Counted from the first letter of the stretch, positions 42,437 to 50,874 are shown. The stretch is 64,000 bases of DNA from Geobacteraceae bacterium (GCA_025355965.1 JANXYR010000060.1:1-64000), one strand, 5' to 3'. A program made the numbers and translations. Notes: generated by a model from the sequence alone, not told the origin.

Positions 42437-43777
42437 ATGTTTCATAAAGTACTTATTGCCAATCGCGGCGAAATTGCTGTCAGGATTATCAGAGCTTGTA
42501 AGGAACTGGGCATCAAGACGGTTGCTGTCTATTCCCAGGCCGATGTTCACTCTCTGCATGTCAAATTGGCCGACGAGAGCGTTTGTATCGGGCCGGCTCC
42601 CAGTGCCCAGAGTTACTTAAATATAAATGCCATAATCAGCGCAGCTGAATTGACTGATTCCGAGGCGATTCATCCAGGATACGGTTTTCTATCTGAAAAC
42701 GCTAAATTTGCCGAGGTATGTGAAAAGTGCGGCATTACCTTTATCGGTCCAACCGCTGAAAGTATGCGTATCATGGGCGATAAAATCAGCGCACGTCAGG
42801 CAGTTATTAAGCAGGGAGTGCCGATTCTGCCAGGTACCAAGGAAGGCGTGAAAACTGTTGAGGATGCTGTCAAAGTCGCGAAGGAAATCGGCTTCCCGGT
42901 TATCATAAAGGCTACCGCAGGTGGTGGCGGACGTGGAATGAAGATTGTTCATTCACAGGCTGCCCTACCTAACGCTTTTGCAACGGCTCGTGCTGAAGCC
43001 CAATCTGGATTTGGTAATCCAGAGGTCTACATTGAACGGTACTGCGAAAAACCTCGTCATGTTGAGATCCAGATTCTGGGTGACAAACATGGTAATGTAA
43101 TTCATCTTGGGGAGAGGGACTGCTCAATTCAGCGTCGCCATCAGAAATTAATTGAGGAAGCCCCCTCAACAGTTGTCACGCCTGAAATCCGTAAGGCCAT
43201 GGGTGATGCTGCTGTTAAGGCTGCCGCTGCAGTCGGTTATAACAGTGCTGGGACAGTCGAGTTTCTGGTAGATAAACAAAATAATTTTTACTTCATGGAG
43301 ATGAATACTCGTATACAGGTTGAGCACCCTGTGACTGAAATGATTACCGGTGTTGACTTGGTCCGAGAGCAGATCCGTTCGGCTGCAGGAATTCCTCTTC
43401 GATATAAACAAGAAGATATACAGATCAGAGGGCACGCTATTGAGTGCCGTATAAATGCAGAGGACCCATTCAAATTTACACCATGTCCCGGTAAAATAAC
43501 CGCATATCATCCACCGGGTGGTTTTGGTGTACGTGTTGATTCGTTTGTGTACGATCAATATTCGGTTGTGCCAAATTATGATTCACTAATCGGGAAGTTG
43601 ATAGTTCATGCTGATACTCGTGAAGAAGCTATCAAGCGAATGGCGCGAGCACTTGACGAATTTCGTATTGAAGGGATCAAAACTACCATCTTTTTTCATA
43701 AACGCATCATGGCTCATAAAGATTTCATTGATGGCGATATTGACACCTCTTTCCTTGAACGAATAGTGCTGGAGTAG
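42437..43777 (+). CDS. accC: biotin carboxylase of acetyl-CoA carboxylase
   Basis: ATP-grasp enzyme that carboxylates biotin on AccB. The 446-residue protein has [39 protein letters not shown], the glycine-rich ATP loop [53 protein letters not shown] and [14 protein letters not shown]. It starts after accB and is followed after five bases by gcvH. The carboxyltransferase subunits (accA, accD) are not in this window. Confidence 0.96.
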   Translation: MFHKVLIANRGEIAVRIIRACKELGIKTVAVYSQADVHSLHVKLADESVCIGPAPSAQSYLNINAIISAAELTDSEAIHPGYGFLSENAKFAEVCEKCGITFIGPTAESMRIMGDKISARQAVIKQGVPILPGTKEGVKTVEDAVKVAKEIGFPVIIKATAGGGGRGMKIVHSQAALPNAFATARAEAQSGFGNPEVYIERYCEKPRHVEIQILGDKHGNVIHLGERDCSIQRRHQKLIEEAPSTVVTPEIRKAMGDAAVKAAAAVGYNSAGTVEFLVDKQNNFYFMEMNTRIQVEHPVTEMITGVDLVREQIRSAAGIPLRYKQEDIQIRGHAIECRINAEDPFKFTPCPGKITAYHPPGGFGVRVDSFVYDQYSVVPNYDSLIGKLIVHADTREEAIKRMARALDEFRIEGIKTTIFFHKRIMAHKDFIDGDIDTSFLERIVLE

Positions 43778-43782
43778 ATGCC

Positions 43783-44169
43783 ATGGACTTTCCAGATGAA
43801 CTGAAATATTCAAAGGAACATGTCTGGGTCAGAATTGAAAACAGTTCGGCTGTTATTGGTATTACGGACTTTGCTCAGGAGGAACTGGGGATAATCAGTG
43901 GAGTGGAGCTTCCTGATGAAGGAGATTCAATTGAGCAGGATGATTCAATCGGCTCAATAGAAGCGCGAAAGACGGTTGCTTCAATTTATGCACCCTTTAG
44001 CGGGACTGTGCTGAACATAAATCACGAAGCACTGGACAATCCGGAACTGCTCAATGACGACCCGTACGATGGTGCCTGGCTGATTGAGGTATCCCTAGAC
44101 GATCCTGAGGAGCTTAAGAATCTTTTGTCAGCTGATGATTATGCAGACTATATTGAAAACAGGGATTAA
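43783..44169 (+). CDS. gcvH: glycine cleavage system H protein
   Basis: Lipoyl-carrier protein. The 128 residues match GcvH (SKEHVWVRIENSSAVIGITDFAQEELG) and the lipoyl site aligns as SIEARKTVASIYAPFSG with the lysine at residue 63, although the usual ESVKA is replaced by EARKT. No other glycine-cleavage genes are near. It is instead the last gene of a run with accBC, so it may serve glycine cleavage encoded elsewhere or act as a lipoate carrier. A strong terminator follows. Confidence 0.9.
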   Translation: MDFPDELKYSKEHVWVRIENSSAVIGITDFAQEELGIISGVELPDEGDSIEQDDSIGSIEARKTVASIYAPFSGTVLNINHEALDNPELLNDDPYDGAWLIEVSLDDPEELKNLLSADDYADYIENRD

Positions 44170-44192
44170 TCTTTGATATAAATTATGCTATA

Positions 44193-44229
44193 AGGGCGAG
44201 ATCATGTAGTGATCTCGCCCTGTTTTGTT
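44193..44229 (+). terminator. intrinsic terminator after gcvH
   Basis: A perfect 12-bp stem AGGGCGAGATCA/TGATCTCGCCCT (44193-44204 with 44210-44221), 5-nt loop TGTAG, followed by GTTTTGTTT. It closes the aroC-to-gcvH run. Confidence 0.88.
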
Positions 44230-44245
44230 TGAAAGGAACCTAGAC

Positions 44246-45712
44246 GTGCGCCTGCCAATATTGTTGTTACTTTCGATGCTGATTCTTCCTGTTACAGTAT
44301 ATTCCTCAGAGGCTCCACTTTTGCTGACTCTTAATAATGCCATTCGAATGGCTGTTGAGAAGAATCTGGACGTACGGGCTGAGCTTTATAACTCGGCTCA
44401 GTTCGAGGCTGATATTAACATTAATCGCTCAATATATGACCCTCTTCTTATACTTCAAGCCAGCTATACTGATTCTGAGGTAGCCGCAGGCACTTTGTCC
44501 AGTTCTCCAGGAAATACTTTGGCACTTAATTCTTCTCTCAAACAACTTTTTTGGACCGGTGGTACGGCTGAAATTAAATTTAATAACTGGCATGCCGATA
44601 CCCCATCAAGTAGTTGGCAGACCGGACTGGGAGCCAGCATTAGCCAACCTCTTTTGAAAAACGTTGGACGTGAGGCAACTGAAATAGCCATCAATTTATC
44701 CAGATTCTCAAAATTTGCATCACTCGAACGGTTCAATTCACTTTTGTTGGCAACTGTAGCTCAGGTTCGTACGGAATACTTCAAGCTATACAGTCTGCGG
44801 GAGGAGCGAGATGTTAAAAAAGTTTCGCTGGAACTGGCTCAAAAGATTCTTTTTGAAACTCAATCGCGTGTCAAGGCTGGAGTCCTTCCTGCTATGGAGG
44901 TGCTTAACGCAGAATTCGGGGCTGTAACTCGTGAAAAGGATCTTATTGATGCCGAGCGGGCTGTTAGTGATCAGGTTGATGTACTGCGTCTGCTTCTGCA
45001 GATGGATGCCAAGGTTGGTGATCTAAAGACTGTTGATTTGCCAACGCGTGATCAGGTTGTACCTGTTGAGAATGATGCAATTCAGAAAGCGCTGAATCGG
45101 CCGGATATACGGGAGCAGAAACGCAATTTGGAGTTATATGAGCTTCAAACCAAAAACCTTAGCCAAAAGACACGTCCGGATTTGACCTTGACCGCCTCTG
45201 CCCAGTTAACTGGCCTCGATAGTGCCTATCAACGGAATATGGATAAGGTTCTCACCTTTGATTACCCAGTTTGGAGCGTGGGACTTAATTTAAGTTATCC
45301 GCTGGGAAATGGTGTCGCAGAAAATGATTATCGTAAAAGCAGGTTGAAAACCGAACAGGTCTCCCTGCAATTGAGGAGCCTTGAAGAAAGTTCGACAAAA
45401 GAAGTCAAAGCGGCTATTCGAGGTGTCGTTGTCGGCTATAAACAGATTGAGGTGGCTGATAGGGGAAAAATATTTGCAGAAGAACGACTGAGAGCGTTCA
45501 TGCGTAAAAATGAGGTTGGTTTGGCTACTACCAAGGATGTTCTTGATGTCGAAAATGATCTTGCCGTTTCAAAGAGTAATCAGATAAAGGCAGTTGTTGA
45601 TTATACAAAGGCTTTGACCACCTATTGGCAGGTGACTGGAGAACTTCTGGAAAGGGAGGGGGTAAGAGTTGTGGAAGGTGATGCGGATAAACTGTACTCT
45701 GGCACCCGCTGA
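44246..45712 (+). CDS. TolC-family outer-membrane efflux protein
   Basis: Outer-membrane channel component of tripartite efflux or type I secretion. The 488-residue product has a signal peptide (LPILLLLSMLILPVTVYS), the paired TolC repeats with long alternating helices (LNNAIRMAVEKNLDVRAEL, LRSLEESSTKEVKAAIRGV) and the family pattern GxGxxPLLKNVGREA. GTG 44246 has an AAAGGA ribosome site; an upstream TTG would add seven residues before the signal peptide. No inner-membrane pump or adaptor is adjacent. The stop overlaps the mqnA start (TGATG). Confidence 0.85.
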   Translation: MRLPILLLLSMLILPVTVYSSEAPLLLTLNNAIRMAVEKNLDVRAELYNSAQFEADININRSIYDPLLILQASYTDSEVAAGTLSSSPGNTLALNSSLKQLFWTGGTAEIKFNNWHADTPSSSWQTGLGASISQPLLKNVGREATEIAINLSRFSKFASLERFNSLLLATVAQVRTEYFKLYSLREERDVKKVSLELAQKILFETQSRVKAGVLPAMEVLNAEFGAVTREKDLIDAERAVSDQVDVLRLLLQMDAKVGDLKTVDLPTRDQVVPVENDAIQKALNRPDIREQKRNLELYELQTKNLSQKTRPDLTLTASAQLTGLDSAYQRNMDKVLTFDYPVWSVGLNLSYPLGNGVAENDYRKSRLKTEQVSLQLRSLEESSTKEVKAAIRGVVVGYKQIEVADRGKIFAEERLRAFMRKNEVGLATTKDVLDVENDLAVSKSNQIKAVVDYTKALTTYWQVTGELLEREGVRVVEGDADKLYSGTR

Positions 45713-46548
45713 TGCTGAAAATAGGCGAGATAGAGTACGCTAACTGCACCCCGCTCTTTCATGTTCTTCGGGAACAATTTCCCTGTTTTGGCTATGAGTT
45801 TATTACTGGAGTTCCGGCTAAACTGAACAGGATGCTTCTTGCGGGTGATATTGATGTATGTCCCTCTTCATCGATTGAGTATGCATATCATCCAGACCGC
45901 TACACAATTCTACCGCAGCTTTCAATTTCAAGCATCGGCGCTGTGGCGAGTGTACTGCTCTTTTCCAAGGTGCCTGTCGAAAAGCTTGATGGCTGTAAAG
46001 TTCTGCTTAGCTCAGAATCCGCCACCTCCGTAAATTTACTCAAAATCTTGCTCGGTCAACGTTTCGATTGCTTATGTACCTATGAAGTGGCTCAGTCAGG
46101 TGCCTCTGTTGCAGACATTGATTCATCTGCCCTGCTGCTTATCGGTGATTCTGCGCTGCGGGCGTCTTTAGAAAAATCGGATTTGTTCGTATATGATCTT
46201 GGTGAGTTGTGGTATGCATGGACCGGCTATCCGTTCGTATTTGCTCTCTGGCTCTGTCGTAATGAGGTTGCTGGACGGGCTGAACTTATTAAGCTTTCAC
46301 AACAGTTGATTCAGGCCAAAGAGCTAGTCCCGCGTCAACTGGGACAGATTGCGATGTGCGCAATAGAAGCTAACTGGTTGGGGCACGATCGGTTGCTGGC
46401 CTATTGGCAGGATAATATTTCATATAATCTTGATGAGTGTGCGCAAGCGGGTTTGATGCTGTATTATGCCAAATGTTTTGAGATCGGTTTGATAGCTGCG
46501 GTACCTTCGCTAAAATTTTGTCTCGACACAAATATAAATCTTAAGTGA
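45712..46548 (+). CDS. mqnA: chorismate dehydratase MqnA (futalosine pathway)
   Basis: First step of the futalosine route to menaquinone: chorismate to 3-enolpyruvyl-benzoate. The 278-residue periplasmic-binding-protein-like fold has KIGEIEYANCTPLFHVL, GDIDVCPSSSIEYAYHPDRY and LLIGDSALRA, all characteristic of MqnA. It indicates that menaquinone is made via futalosine rather than MenF/MenD, as in many anaerobes. It overlaps the TolC gene start-to-stop and converges on the Nudix gene with an eight-base overlap. Confidence 0.9.
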   Translation: MLKIGEIEYANCTPLFHVLREQFPCFGYEFITGVPAKLNRMLLAGDIDVCPSSSIEYAYHPDRYTILPQLSISSIGAVASVLLFSKVPVEKLDGCKVLLSSESATSVNLLKILLGQRFDCLCTYEVAQSGASVADIDSSALLLIGDSALRASLEKSDLFVYDLGELWYAWTGYPFVFALWLCRNEVAGRAELIKLSQQLIQAKELVPRQLGQIAMCAIEANWLGHDRLLAYWQDNISYNLDECAQAGLMLYYAKCFEIGLIAAVPSLKFCLDTNINLK

Positions 46549-47011
46549 TTGTATTGTTACGCTGACATGAAGGCCTGACTGCTGCAGCATAATCTGCAAG
46601 AATTCGGGCGTGGTCAAAACAGAGTTGTTCCGGCAATGAATCCATTTTGAAAACAGCCAAATTCAGTGCGTCATCTGCAGCGTGGGGAGTGCCTTTGCTA
46701 TTTGCAATGTAAACTGTTGAAATTGTATGCATCCGGTCGTCACGCGCTGGATCGGAATAACATCCCAATAACCGCAGATTTGAAATCTCAAGCGATGTTT
46801 CTTCTCTTGCTTCCCTAACAGCAGCAGACTCTAAAGATTCCCCATAATCTACAAAGCCACCCGGCAGAGCCCAGCCAAAAGGCTCGTTCCGCCGTTCAAT
46901 CAGGATAATACCGTTGTCCAACTCTATAATTATGTCTACGGTTGGAAATGGATTTTGATACTGCTTTACGCCGGATCCGCAGGAAGGGCAGGTGAGGGTG
47001 GTGAACGACAT
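46541..47011 (-). CDS. Nudix hydrolase
   Basis: A 156-residue hydrolase of nucleoside-diphosphate-linked compounds. The N-terminus has a zinc-ribbon-like CPSCGS (only two cysteines), followed by the Nudix box GGFVDYGESLESAAVREAREETSLEI, in which the usual terminal Gly is Ser. The substrate is not predictable. It converges with mqnA. The terminator of the upstream PxxKW gene lies just before its start. Confidence 0.85.
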   Translation of the reverse strand: MSFTTLTCPSCGSGVKQYQNPFPTVDIIIELDNGIILIERRNEPFGWALPGGFVDYGESLESAAVREAREETSLEISNLRLLGCYSDPARDDRMHTISTVYIANSKGTPHAADDALNLAVFKMDSLPEQLCFDHARILADYAAAVRPSCQRNNTIT

Positions 47012-47025
47012 CAGGATGCCTCCAG

Positions 47026-47058
47026 AATAAAAAAAGGGGGAATAGAAATTCCCCCTTT
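47026..47058 (-). terminator. intrinsic terminator of the PxxKW gene
   Basis: On the minus strand an 11-bp perfect stem AAAGGGGGAAT/ATTCCCCCTTT (47058-47048 with 47043-47033) with a 4-nt loop runs into a T tract. It lies 27 nt after the stop of the cysteine-rich gene. Confidence 0.85.
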
Positions 47059-47084
47059 AATAATGATGGTGTTGAAACGTAAAA

Positions 47085-47378
47085 CTATTTCTTTTTCTTG
47101 GCACCGGCAGCTTTTTTGGAAGCTTTGAGCGGGTTGACCTTTAGTTCAGCAATCGAGAGATCGACTTTTACGTGGGAGGCGAAATTGCAGATTCCACCGG
47201 TCCATTTTTTAGCTGGTGCAGGATATGCGCTGCATACTTGACCAATGCTGCCGGTCACAACACGTTCACACCCTTCACAATTTTCTGCAATAGTCTGGCA
47301 GGAACCATCAGGAAATATACACCCCTGTTTTCCCCAAAAGGTACACTCGGTACCTGCAAGTACAGTCTGACACTTCAT
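47085..47378 (-). CDS. PxxKW-family cysteine-rich protein
   Basis: A 97-residue protein with eight cysteines (3, 12, 20, 27, 34, 37, 49, 64), the name-giving motif PAKKW at 55-59, and a lysine-rich tail (KKAAGAKKKK). This small family is known from deltaproteobacteria and has no established function; the cysteines suggest metal binding or redox, which is inference. It has its own promoter with a perfect palindromic operator (47408-47428), a strong AGGAGG ribosome site and its own terminator, so it is a separately regulated single gene. Confidence 0.85.
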   Translation of the reverse strand: MKCQTVLAGTECTFWGKQGCIFPDGSCQTIAENCEGCERVVTGSIGQVCSAYPAPAKKWTGGICNFASHVKVDLSIAELKVNPLKASKKAAGAKKKK

Positions 47379-47407
47379 ACTTCTTCCTCCTGAATTTGTG
47401 CTTGAAT

Positions 47408-47445
47408 GAATTGTTACTCTAACAATTCTTGCCGAGAAATGTCAA
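47408..47445 (-). promoter_or_regulatory. promoter with perfect inverted-repeat operator for the PxxKW gene
   Basis: On the minus strand, TTGACA (complement of 47440-47445) is followed after 18 bp by TAGAGT (complement of 47416-47421). Lying over the -10 is a perfect inverted repeat with 9-bp arms and a 3-bp centre, GAATTGTTA-CTC-TAACAATTC (47408-47428 as read on plus). A repressor binding here would block the promoter; the regulator is not identified. Confidence 0.65.
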
Positions 47446-47494
47446 CGTAAAAATTGACGGGAAATCGGACTCTTTCAAGAGATGGTTGCGAGAA

Positions 47495-48067
47495 TTAGCT
47501 GCTGCTGATGGCTAAAAAATTACGGAGCAGATCCATTCCACCCTCGGTCAGGATTGATTCCGGATGGAACTGCACTCCCCAGATAGGTAGTTCTTTGTGG
47601 CGTAGTCCCATGATTTCACCATTTTCTACCCAAGCAGTAATTTCCAGACAATCTGGCAGGGTGGGACGATCGACAATCAAAGAGTGGTAGCGAGTTGCCA
47701 GGAATGGGTTTGGGAGGCCTGCAAACAACTCCAGGCCGTTGTGAATAATTGGTGACGTCTTGCCATGCATAAGAGAGGAACTTCGAAGTACCTTGCCACC
47801 AAAGGCATATCCGATAGATTGATGGCCTAGACATACTCCCAAAATTGGGATCTTGCCGGCGAAATGCTTGATTGCTGAAACTGAAACGCCGGCCTCCTCA
47901 GGAGAACAGGGTCCTGGAGAAATAACAAGTCGTTCGGGTTTGAGGTCTTCAATCTCGGCTAAAGTTATTTTATCATTACGACGTACCTGGACGTTTTCAC
48001 CCAGTTGTCCAAAATACTGGACAATATTGTAGGTGAAAGAGTCATAATTATCGATCATTAGAAGCAT
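47495..48067 (-). CDS. trpG: anthranilate synthase glutamine amidotransferase component
   Basis: Supplies ammonia from glutamine to TrpE; some homologues also serve p-aminobenzoate synthesis (PabA). The 190-residue class I amidotransferase has [27 protein letters not shown], the nucleophile motif [11 protein letters not shown], and the His/Glu pair in [11 protein letters not shown]. Its ATG directly follows the trpE stop (TAAATG), indicating translational coupling. Confidence 0.95.
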   Translation of the reverse strand: MLLMIDNYDSFTYNIVQYFGQLGENVQVRRNDKITLAEIEDLKPERLVISPGPCSPEEAGVSVSAIKHFAGKIPILGVCLGHQSIGYAFGGKVLRSSSLMHGKTSPIIHNGLELFAGLPNPFLATRYHSLIVDRPTLPDCLEITAWVENGEIMGLRHKELPIWGVQFHPESILTEGGMDLLRNFLAISSS

Positions 48068-49543
48068 TTATTCCAATCCTTTCTCGGCAATCTCTATCGC
48101 TCGCCGAGCAGCCATGGCCTTGTTGACAGTTTCCTGCCATTCTTCCGCAGGATCGGAGTCGGCAACGACTCCTCCACCGGCCTGCAGGTGTACCATGCCG
48201 TCCTTTATCACCAAGGTACGAATGGTGATGGCCAGATCCATGTTGCCTGAAAATGAGAAATAGCCCACAGCACCGCCATAAATCTCGCGGCGCACAGGTT
48301 CCAATTCGTCGATGATCTGCATGGCTCTGACCTTGGGGGCTCCAGAGAGAGTGCCGGCCGGGAAGGTAGCGCGTACCAGGTCGAAGGCGTCTCTTTTGCC
48401 TTCAAGTTCGCCCTGCACGTTTGAAACAATGTGCATGACGTGGGAGTATCGTTCAATAACCATTAGTTCGGTTACGTTAACTGTACCGGTCTTGCAGACT
48501 CTGCCCAGATCGTTCCTTCCCAAGTCCACTAGCATAACGTGTTCAGCCCGTTCCTTTGGGTCGGCCAGTAACTCTTCAGCCAATTGTGCGTCACTCTCGG
48601 GGGTTGCGCCGCGTGGGCGAGTGCCGGCAATGGGGCGCAACTCAACCAGATTTCCTTCCTTACGCACCATTACTTCAGGCGATGCTCCGACTATGACAGT
48701 ATCATCCAGACGGAGAAAGAACATGTATGGGGATGGGTTGAGGGTACGCATTACGCGATAAATGTCGAACGGATCAGCCGAGAGCGCACCGCTGAAACGT
48801 TGAGAAGGAACAACCTGAATGATGTCGCCAGCCCGGACATATTCTTTTGCCTTTTCTACGGCAGCCTCGTATTTTTCGCGGGTCATGTTGGAGCGAAGCT
48901 CAATCTGACTGCCTAAAGGTGCCTTTTTTTCAGTAGGCAGAGGGATTCGTAATCTCTGAACGATGTTGTTGATCTTTTCAGTTGCCTCGCTATAAGCCTG
49001 TTCCGCTGTTATTTCACCGTTTAGATGTGCGTTGGACACCACCTTGATCTTTTGACGCATGTTGTCGAAGATGACAATTGTATCGGTGATGAGAAAGTAA
49101 GAGTCATAGGCATCAATCAGGGCCGGTTTGTCCGTAGGGAGATGCTCGAAGTGCCGCACCATGTCGTAACCCAAGTAGCCGACAGCGCCGCCGAAGAAGC
49201 GCGGCAATCCTTCCACCTCCACCGGAGAAAAGCGGGCAAGTACATCACGGATGCTGGCCAGCGGGTCATCGACAGTTGCGGTCGTAGTTACACCGTTCTC
49301 GATGGTTTCAACCACATTTCCCTTGGAACGGATAATAAGAGATGGATTGGAACCAAGAAAGCTGTATCGCCCCCATTTTTCCCCACCCTCAATACTTTCA
49401 AGGAGATATGAAAAACGACCGTCATCAAGCTTTCTAAAAGCCGATACCGGTGTATCCATGTCAGCCATGATTTCCCGATAAACTGGAATCAGGTTGCCTT
49501 TTTCAGCAAGAGCATGAAATGTGTCGCGCGGTGGGAAAAACAT
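48068..49543 (-). CDS. trpE: anthranilate synthase component I
   Basis: Converts chorismate to anthranilate. The 491-residue protein has the tryptophan-feedback motif YLLESIEGGEKWGRYSFLG near the N-terminus and the chorismate-binding domain: DIIQVVPSQRFS, GASPEVMVRKEG, PIAGTRPRGATPE, LVDLGRNDLGRV, VSNVQGELEG and the final LQAGGGVVADSDPAEEWQET. No Trp-rich leader peptide is visible in the roughly 170 bp upstream (no TGG codon on this strand), so control is not by classical attenuation. It is divergent from cheV. Confidence 0.95.
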   Translation of the reverse strand: MFFPPRDTFHALAEKGNLIPVYREIMADMDTPVSAFRKLDDGRFSYLLESIEGGEKWGRYSFLGSNPSLIIRSKGNVVETIENGVTTTATVDDPLASIRDVLARFSPVEVEGLPRFFGGAVGYLGYDMVRHFEHLPTDKPALIDAYDSYFLITDTIVIFDNMRQKIKVVSNAHLNGEITAEQAYSEATEKINNIVQRLRIPLPTEKKAPLGSQIELRSNMTREKYEAAVEKAKEYVRAGDIIQVVPSQRFSGALSADPFDIYRVMRTLNPSPYMFFLRLDDTVIVGASPEVMVRKEGNLVELRPIAGTRPRGATPESDAQLAEELLADPKERAEHVMLVDLGRNDLGRVCKTGTVNVTELMVIERYSHVMHIVSNVQGELEGKRDAFDLVRATFPAGTLSGAPKVRAMQIIDELEPVRREIYGGAVGYFSFSGNMDLAITIRTLVIKDGMVHLQAGGGVVADSDPAEEWQETVNKAMAARRAIEIAEKGLE

Positions 49544-49714
49544 TACGTACCTCTATGTGAGAAATTAGGGTAAAAAGCTATCACAAGCTTTAAGGAGAGT
49601 CAAGTTCAGCCGGACACAGAGTACAGCATCTAAAAAATAGTTTTTTTTACAACGTACTTTATTTTATATAAAAGCGTGCTATACTGACGCATCTCTGTAA
49701 TACGAAAGGTACAT

Positions 49715-50659
49715 ATGACGCAACAGAGCAAAATACTTCTTGAAAGCGATACTAACGAACTTGAAATAGTTGAGTTCAGAATTGACGAAGTTGACTGGAA
49801 TGGCAACGTACTCCCTTGTTACTACGGTGTTAATGTAGCTAAGGTCCGTGAAATTATCCGTTTGCCACAAATGTCACGGGTGGTAAATGCCAAGCCGGGT
49901 GTTGAAGGAATGATCAAGCTGCGCGACAAGGTTATTACTATTATTAATCTTGCGACGGTACTGAATAAATCTACCGGGGATCTTGTGGCAGACCGAGTCG
50001 TGGTCCTAGAGTTTAACAATCTGATGGTGGGGGTTCTGGTCCATTCTGTTTCCAGAATTTACCGAATTTCATGGAAGAACGTAGAAGCCCCAGCGGCATC
50101 CGTCCATAGTGATGAGGTTACCGGTCTTGTTAAAATGGATGATCGGATTATTTTGGTGCTTGATTTTGAGAAGATTGTTGCTGAGCTCTGTTCTGAAAGT
50201 GCTCTAAAGCCGCTTGACTCTCTTATGATGAATCGCGCGGAGTCTAACCCGGAACGTGAGAGTAGAACTATTCTGGTTGCTGATGACTCAGTTTTTATAC
50301 GCAAGACTCTCTGTAGCAGTCTCAGATCTGCCGGATACTTAGTTGTTGAGGCAGAGAATGGTGCCGAGGCATGGAGCATTATTCAGGAAGTTCTTCAAAA
50401 AGTGGCTCAAGGAGGTGGGACGTTCCGTGATCATATACACATGATGATTACGGATGTTGAAATGCCACAAATGGATGGTCTCCATCTTACTTCGCTTGTA
50501 CGCAAGGAAGATTCACTGAAGGACATGCCCATAGCTATTTTTTCCTCACTTGCTTCGGAAGATAATAAACGCAAATGGATCGGACTGGGTGCCAACTGTA
50601 TTTTGACCAAACCTGATTTGCCGAAACTGGTCGATGTAGTAGATGAATTAACCGCGTGA
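49715..50659 (+). CDS. cheV: chemotaxis protein CheV (CheW-receiver fusion)
   Basis: Couples chemoreceptors to CheA and adapts by phosphorylation. The 314-residue protein has an N-terminal CheW domain (residues about 15-165: VLPCYYGVNVAKVREIIRLPQMSRV, GMIKLRDKVITIINLATVL) and a C-terminal receiver domain (about 183-312) with acidic pocket LVADDSVFIRK, phospho-acceptor Asp in MMITDVEMPQMDG and TKPDLPKLVDV with the conserved Lys. No other che genes are nearby. A TATACT -10-like element lies at 49680-49685 with only a weak -35. Confidence 0.9.
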   Translation: MTQQSKILLESDTNELEIVEFRIDEVDWNGNVLPCYYGVNVAKVREIIRLPQMSRVVNAKPGVEGMIKLRDKVITIINLATVLNKSTGDLVADRVVVLEFNNLMVGVLVHSVSRIYRISWKNVEAPAASVHSDEVTGLVKMDDRIILVLDFEKIVAELCSESALKPLDSLMMNRAESNPERESRTILVADDSVFIRKTLCSSLRSAGYLVVEAENGAEAWSIIQEVLQKVAQGGGTFRDHIHMMITDVEMPQMDGLHLTSLVRKEDSLKDMPIAIFSSLASEDNKRKWIGLGANCILTKPDLPKLVDVVDELTA

Positions 50660-50666
50660 TTCTAGC

Positions 50667-50696
50667 TTGACAACTGGCATGTCTCTGTGATTTAGT
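50667..50696 (+). promoter_or_regulatory. promoter of the aroF attenuator transcript
   Basis: A perfect -35 TTGACA (50667-50672), an 18-bp spacer, and a -10-like TTTAGT (50691-50696). Transcription from it would begin about 50702-50705, at or within a few bases of the ATG of the leader peptide, implying an almost leaderless leader-peptide message. Assigned by eye. Confidence 0.5.
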
Positions 50697-50704
50697 ACCT
50701 AACT

Positions 50705-50791
50705 ATGAACTCAAACCGCTTCTACATCGCTTTCAGCTTTTACTTTTGGTTCGGCTTTTATTTCAGGCCGTCTGCCCGGGTAGAGGTGTAA
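50705..50791 (+). CDS. aromatic leader peptide of the aroF attenuator
   Basis: An open frame of 28 codons plus TAA. Residues 6-20 read FYIAFSFYFWFGFYF: seven Phe, three Tyr and one Trp, so 11 of 28 residues are aromatic. Such density is the hallmark of an attenuator leader peptide (compare pheA and pheST leaders). Codons 22-25 (CCG TCT GCC CGG) form the 5' half of an antiterminator with the terminator arm downstream. No clear ribosome site precedes the ATG. The gene after it is DAHP synthase, the entry enzyme to all three aromatic amino acids. Confidence 0.85.
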   Translation: MNSNRFYIAFSFYFWFGFYFRPSARVEV

Positions 50792-50831
50792 GCGAGGAAG
50801 CTATTACACGAAACCACAAACCGGGGCAGAC
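50770..50831 (+). promoter_or_regulatory. antiterminator and pause structures of the aroF attenuator
   Basis: GTCTGCCCGG (50770-50779, inside the leader peptide) is complementary to CCGGGGCAGAC (50821-50831) except for one bulged G. That second segment is also the 5' arm of the terminator, so the two pairings exclude each other. Between them an internal hairpin, GTGTAAGC with GC(TA)TTACAC (50786-50809), begins at the leader stop codon. A ribosome stalled early in the aromatic codons leaves 50770-50779 free (readthrough); one reaching the stop codon covers it (termination). Confidence 0.8.
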
Positions 50832-50851
50832 GAAAGTCTCCCCGGTTTTTT
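50819..50851 (+). terminator. attenuator terminator before aroF
   Basis: A strong intrinsic terminator: AACCGGGG-C-AGAC (50819-50831) pairs with GTCTCCCCGGTT (50836-50847) around a GAAA tetraloop, with one bulged C, running into TTTTTT (50846-50851). It lies 74 nt upstream of the aroF start, so it must be bypassed for aroF expression. Confidence 0.88.
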
Positions 50852-50874
50852 ACTGTCTGTGCATCAGATGGGTC

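Noticed and set aside
49544-49714. Possible Trp attenuator for trpE
   Set aside because: No Trp-codon cluster on the minus strand and no terminator hairpin with a T tract before the trpE start.
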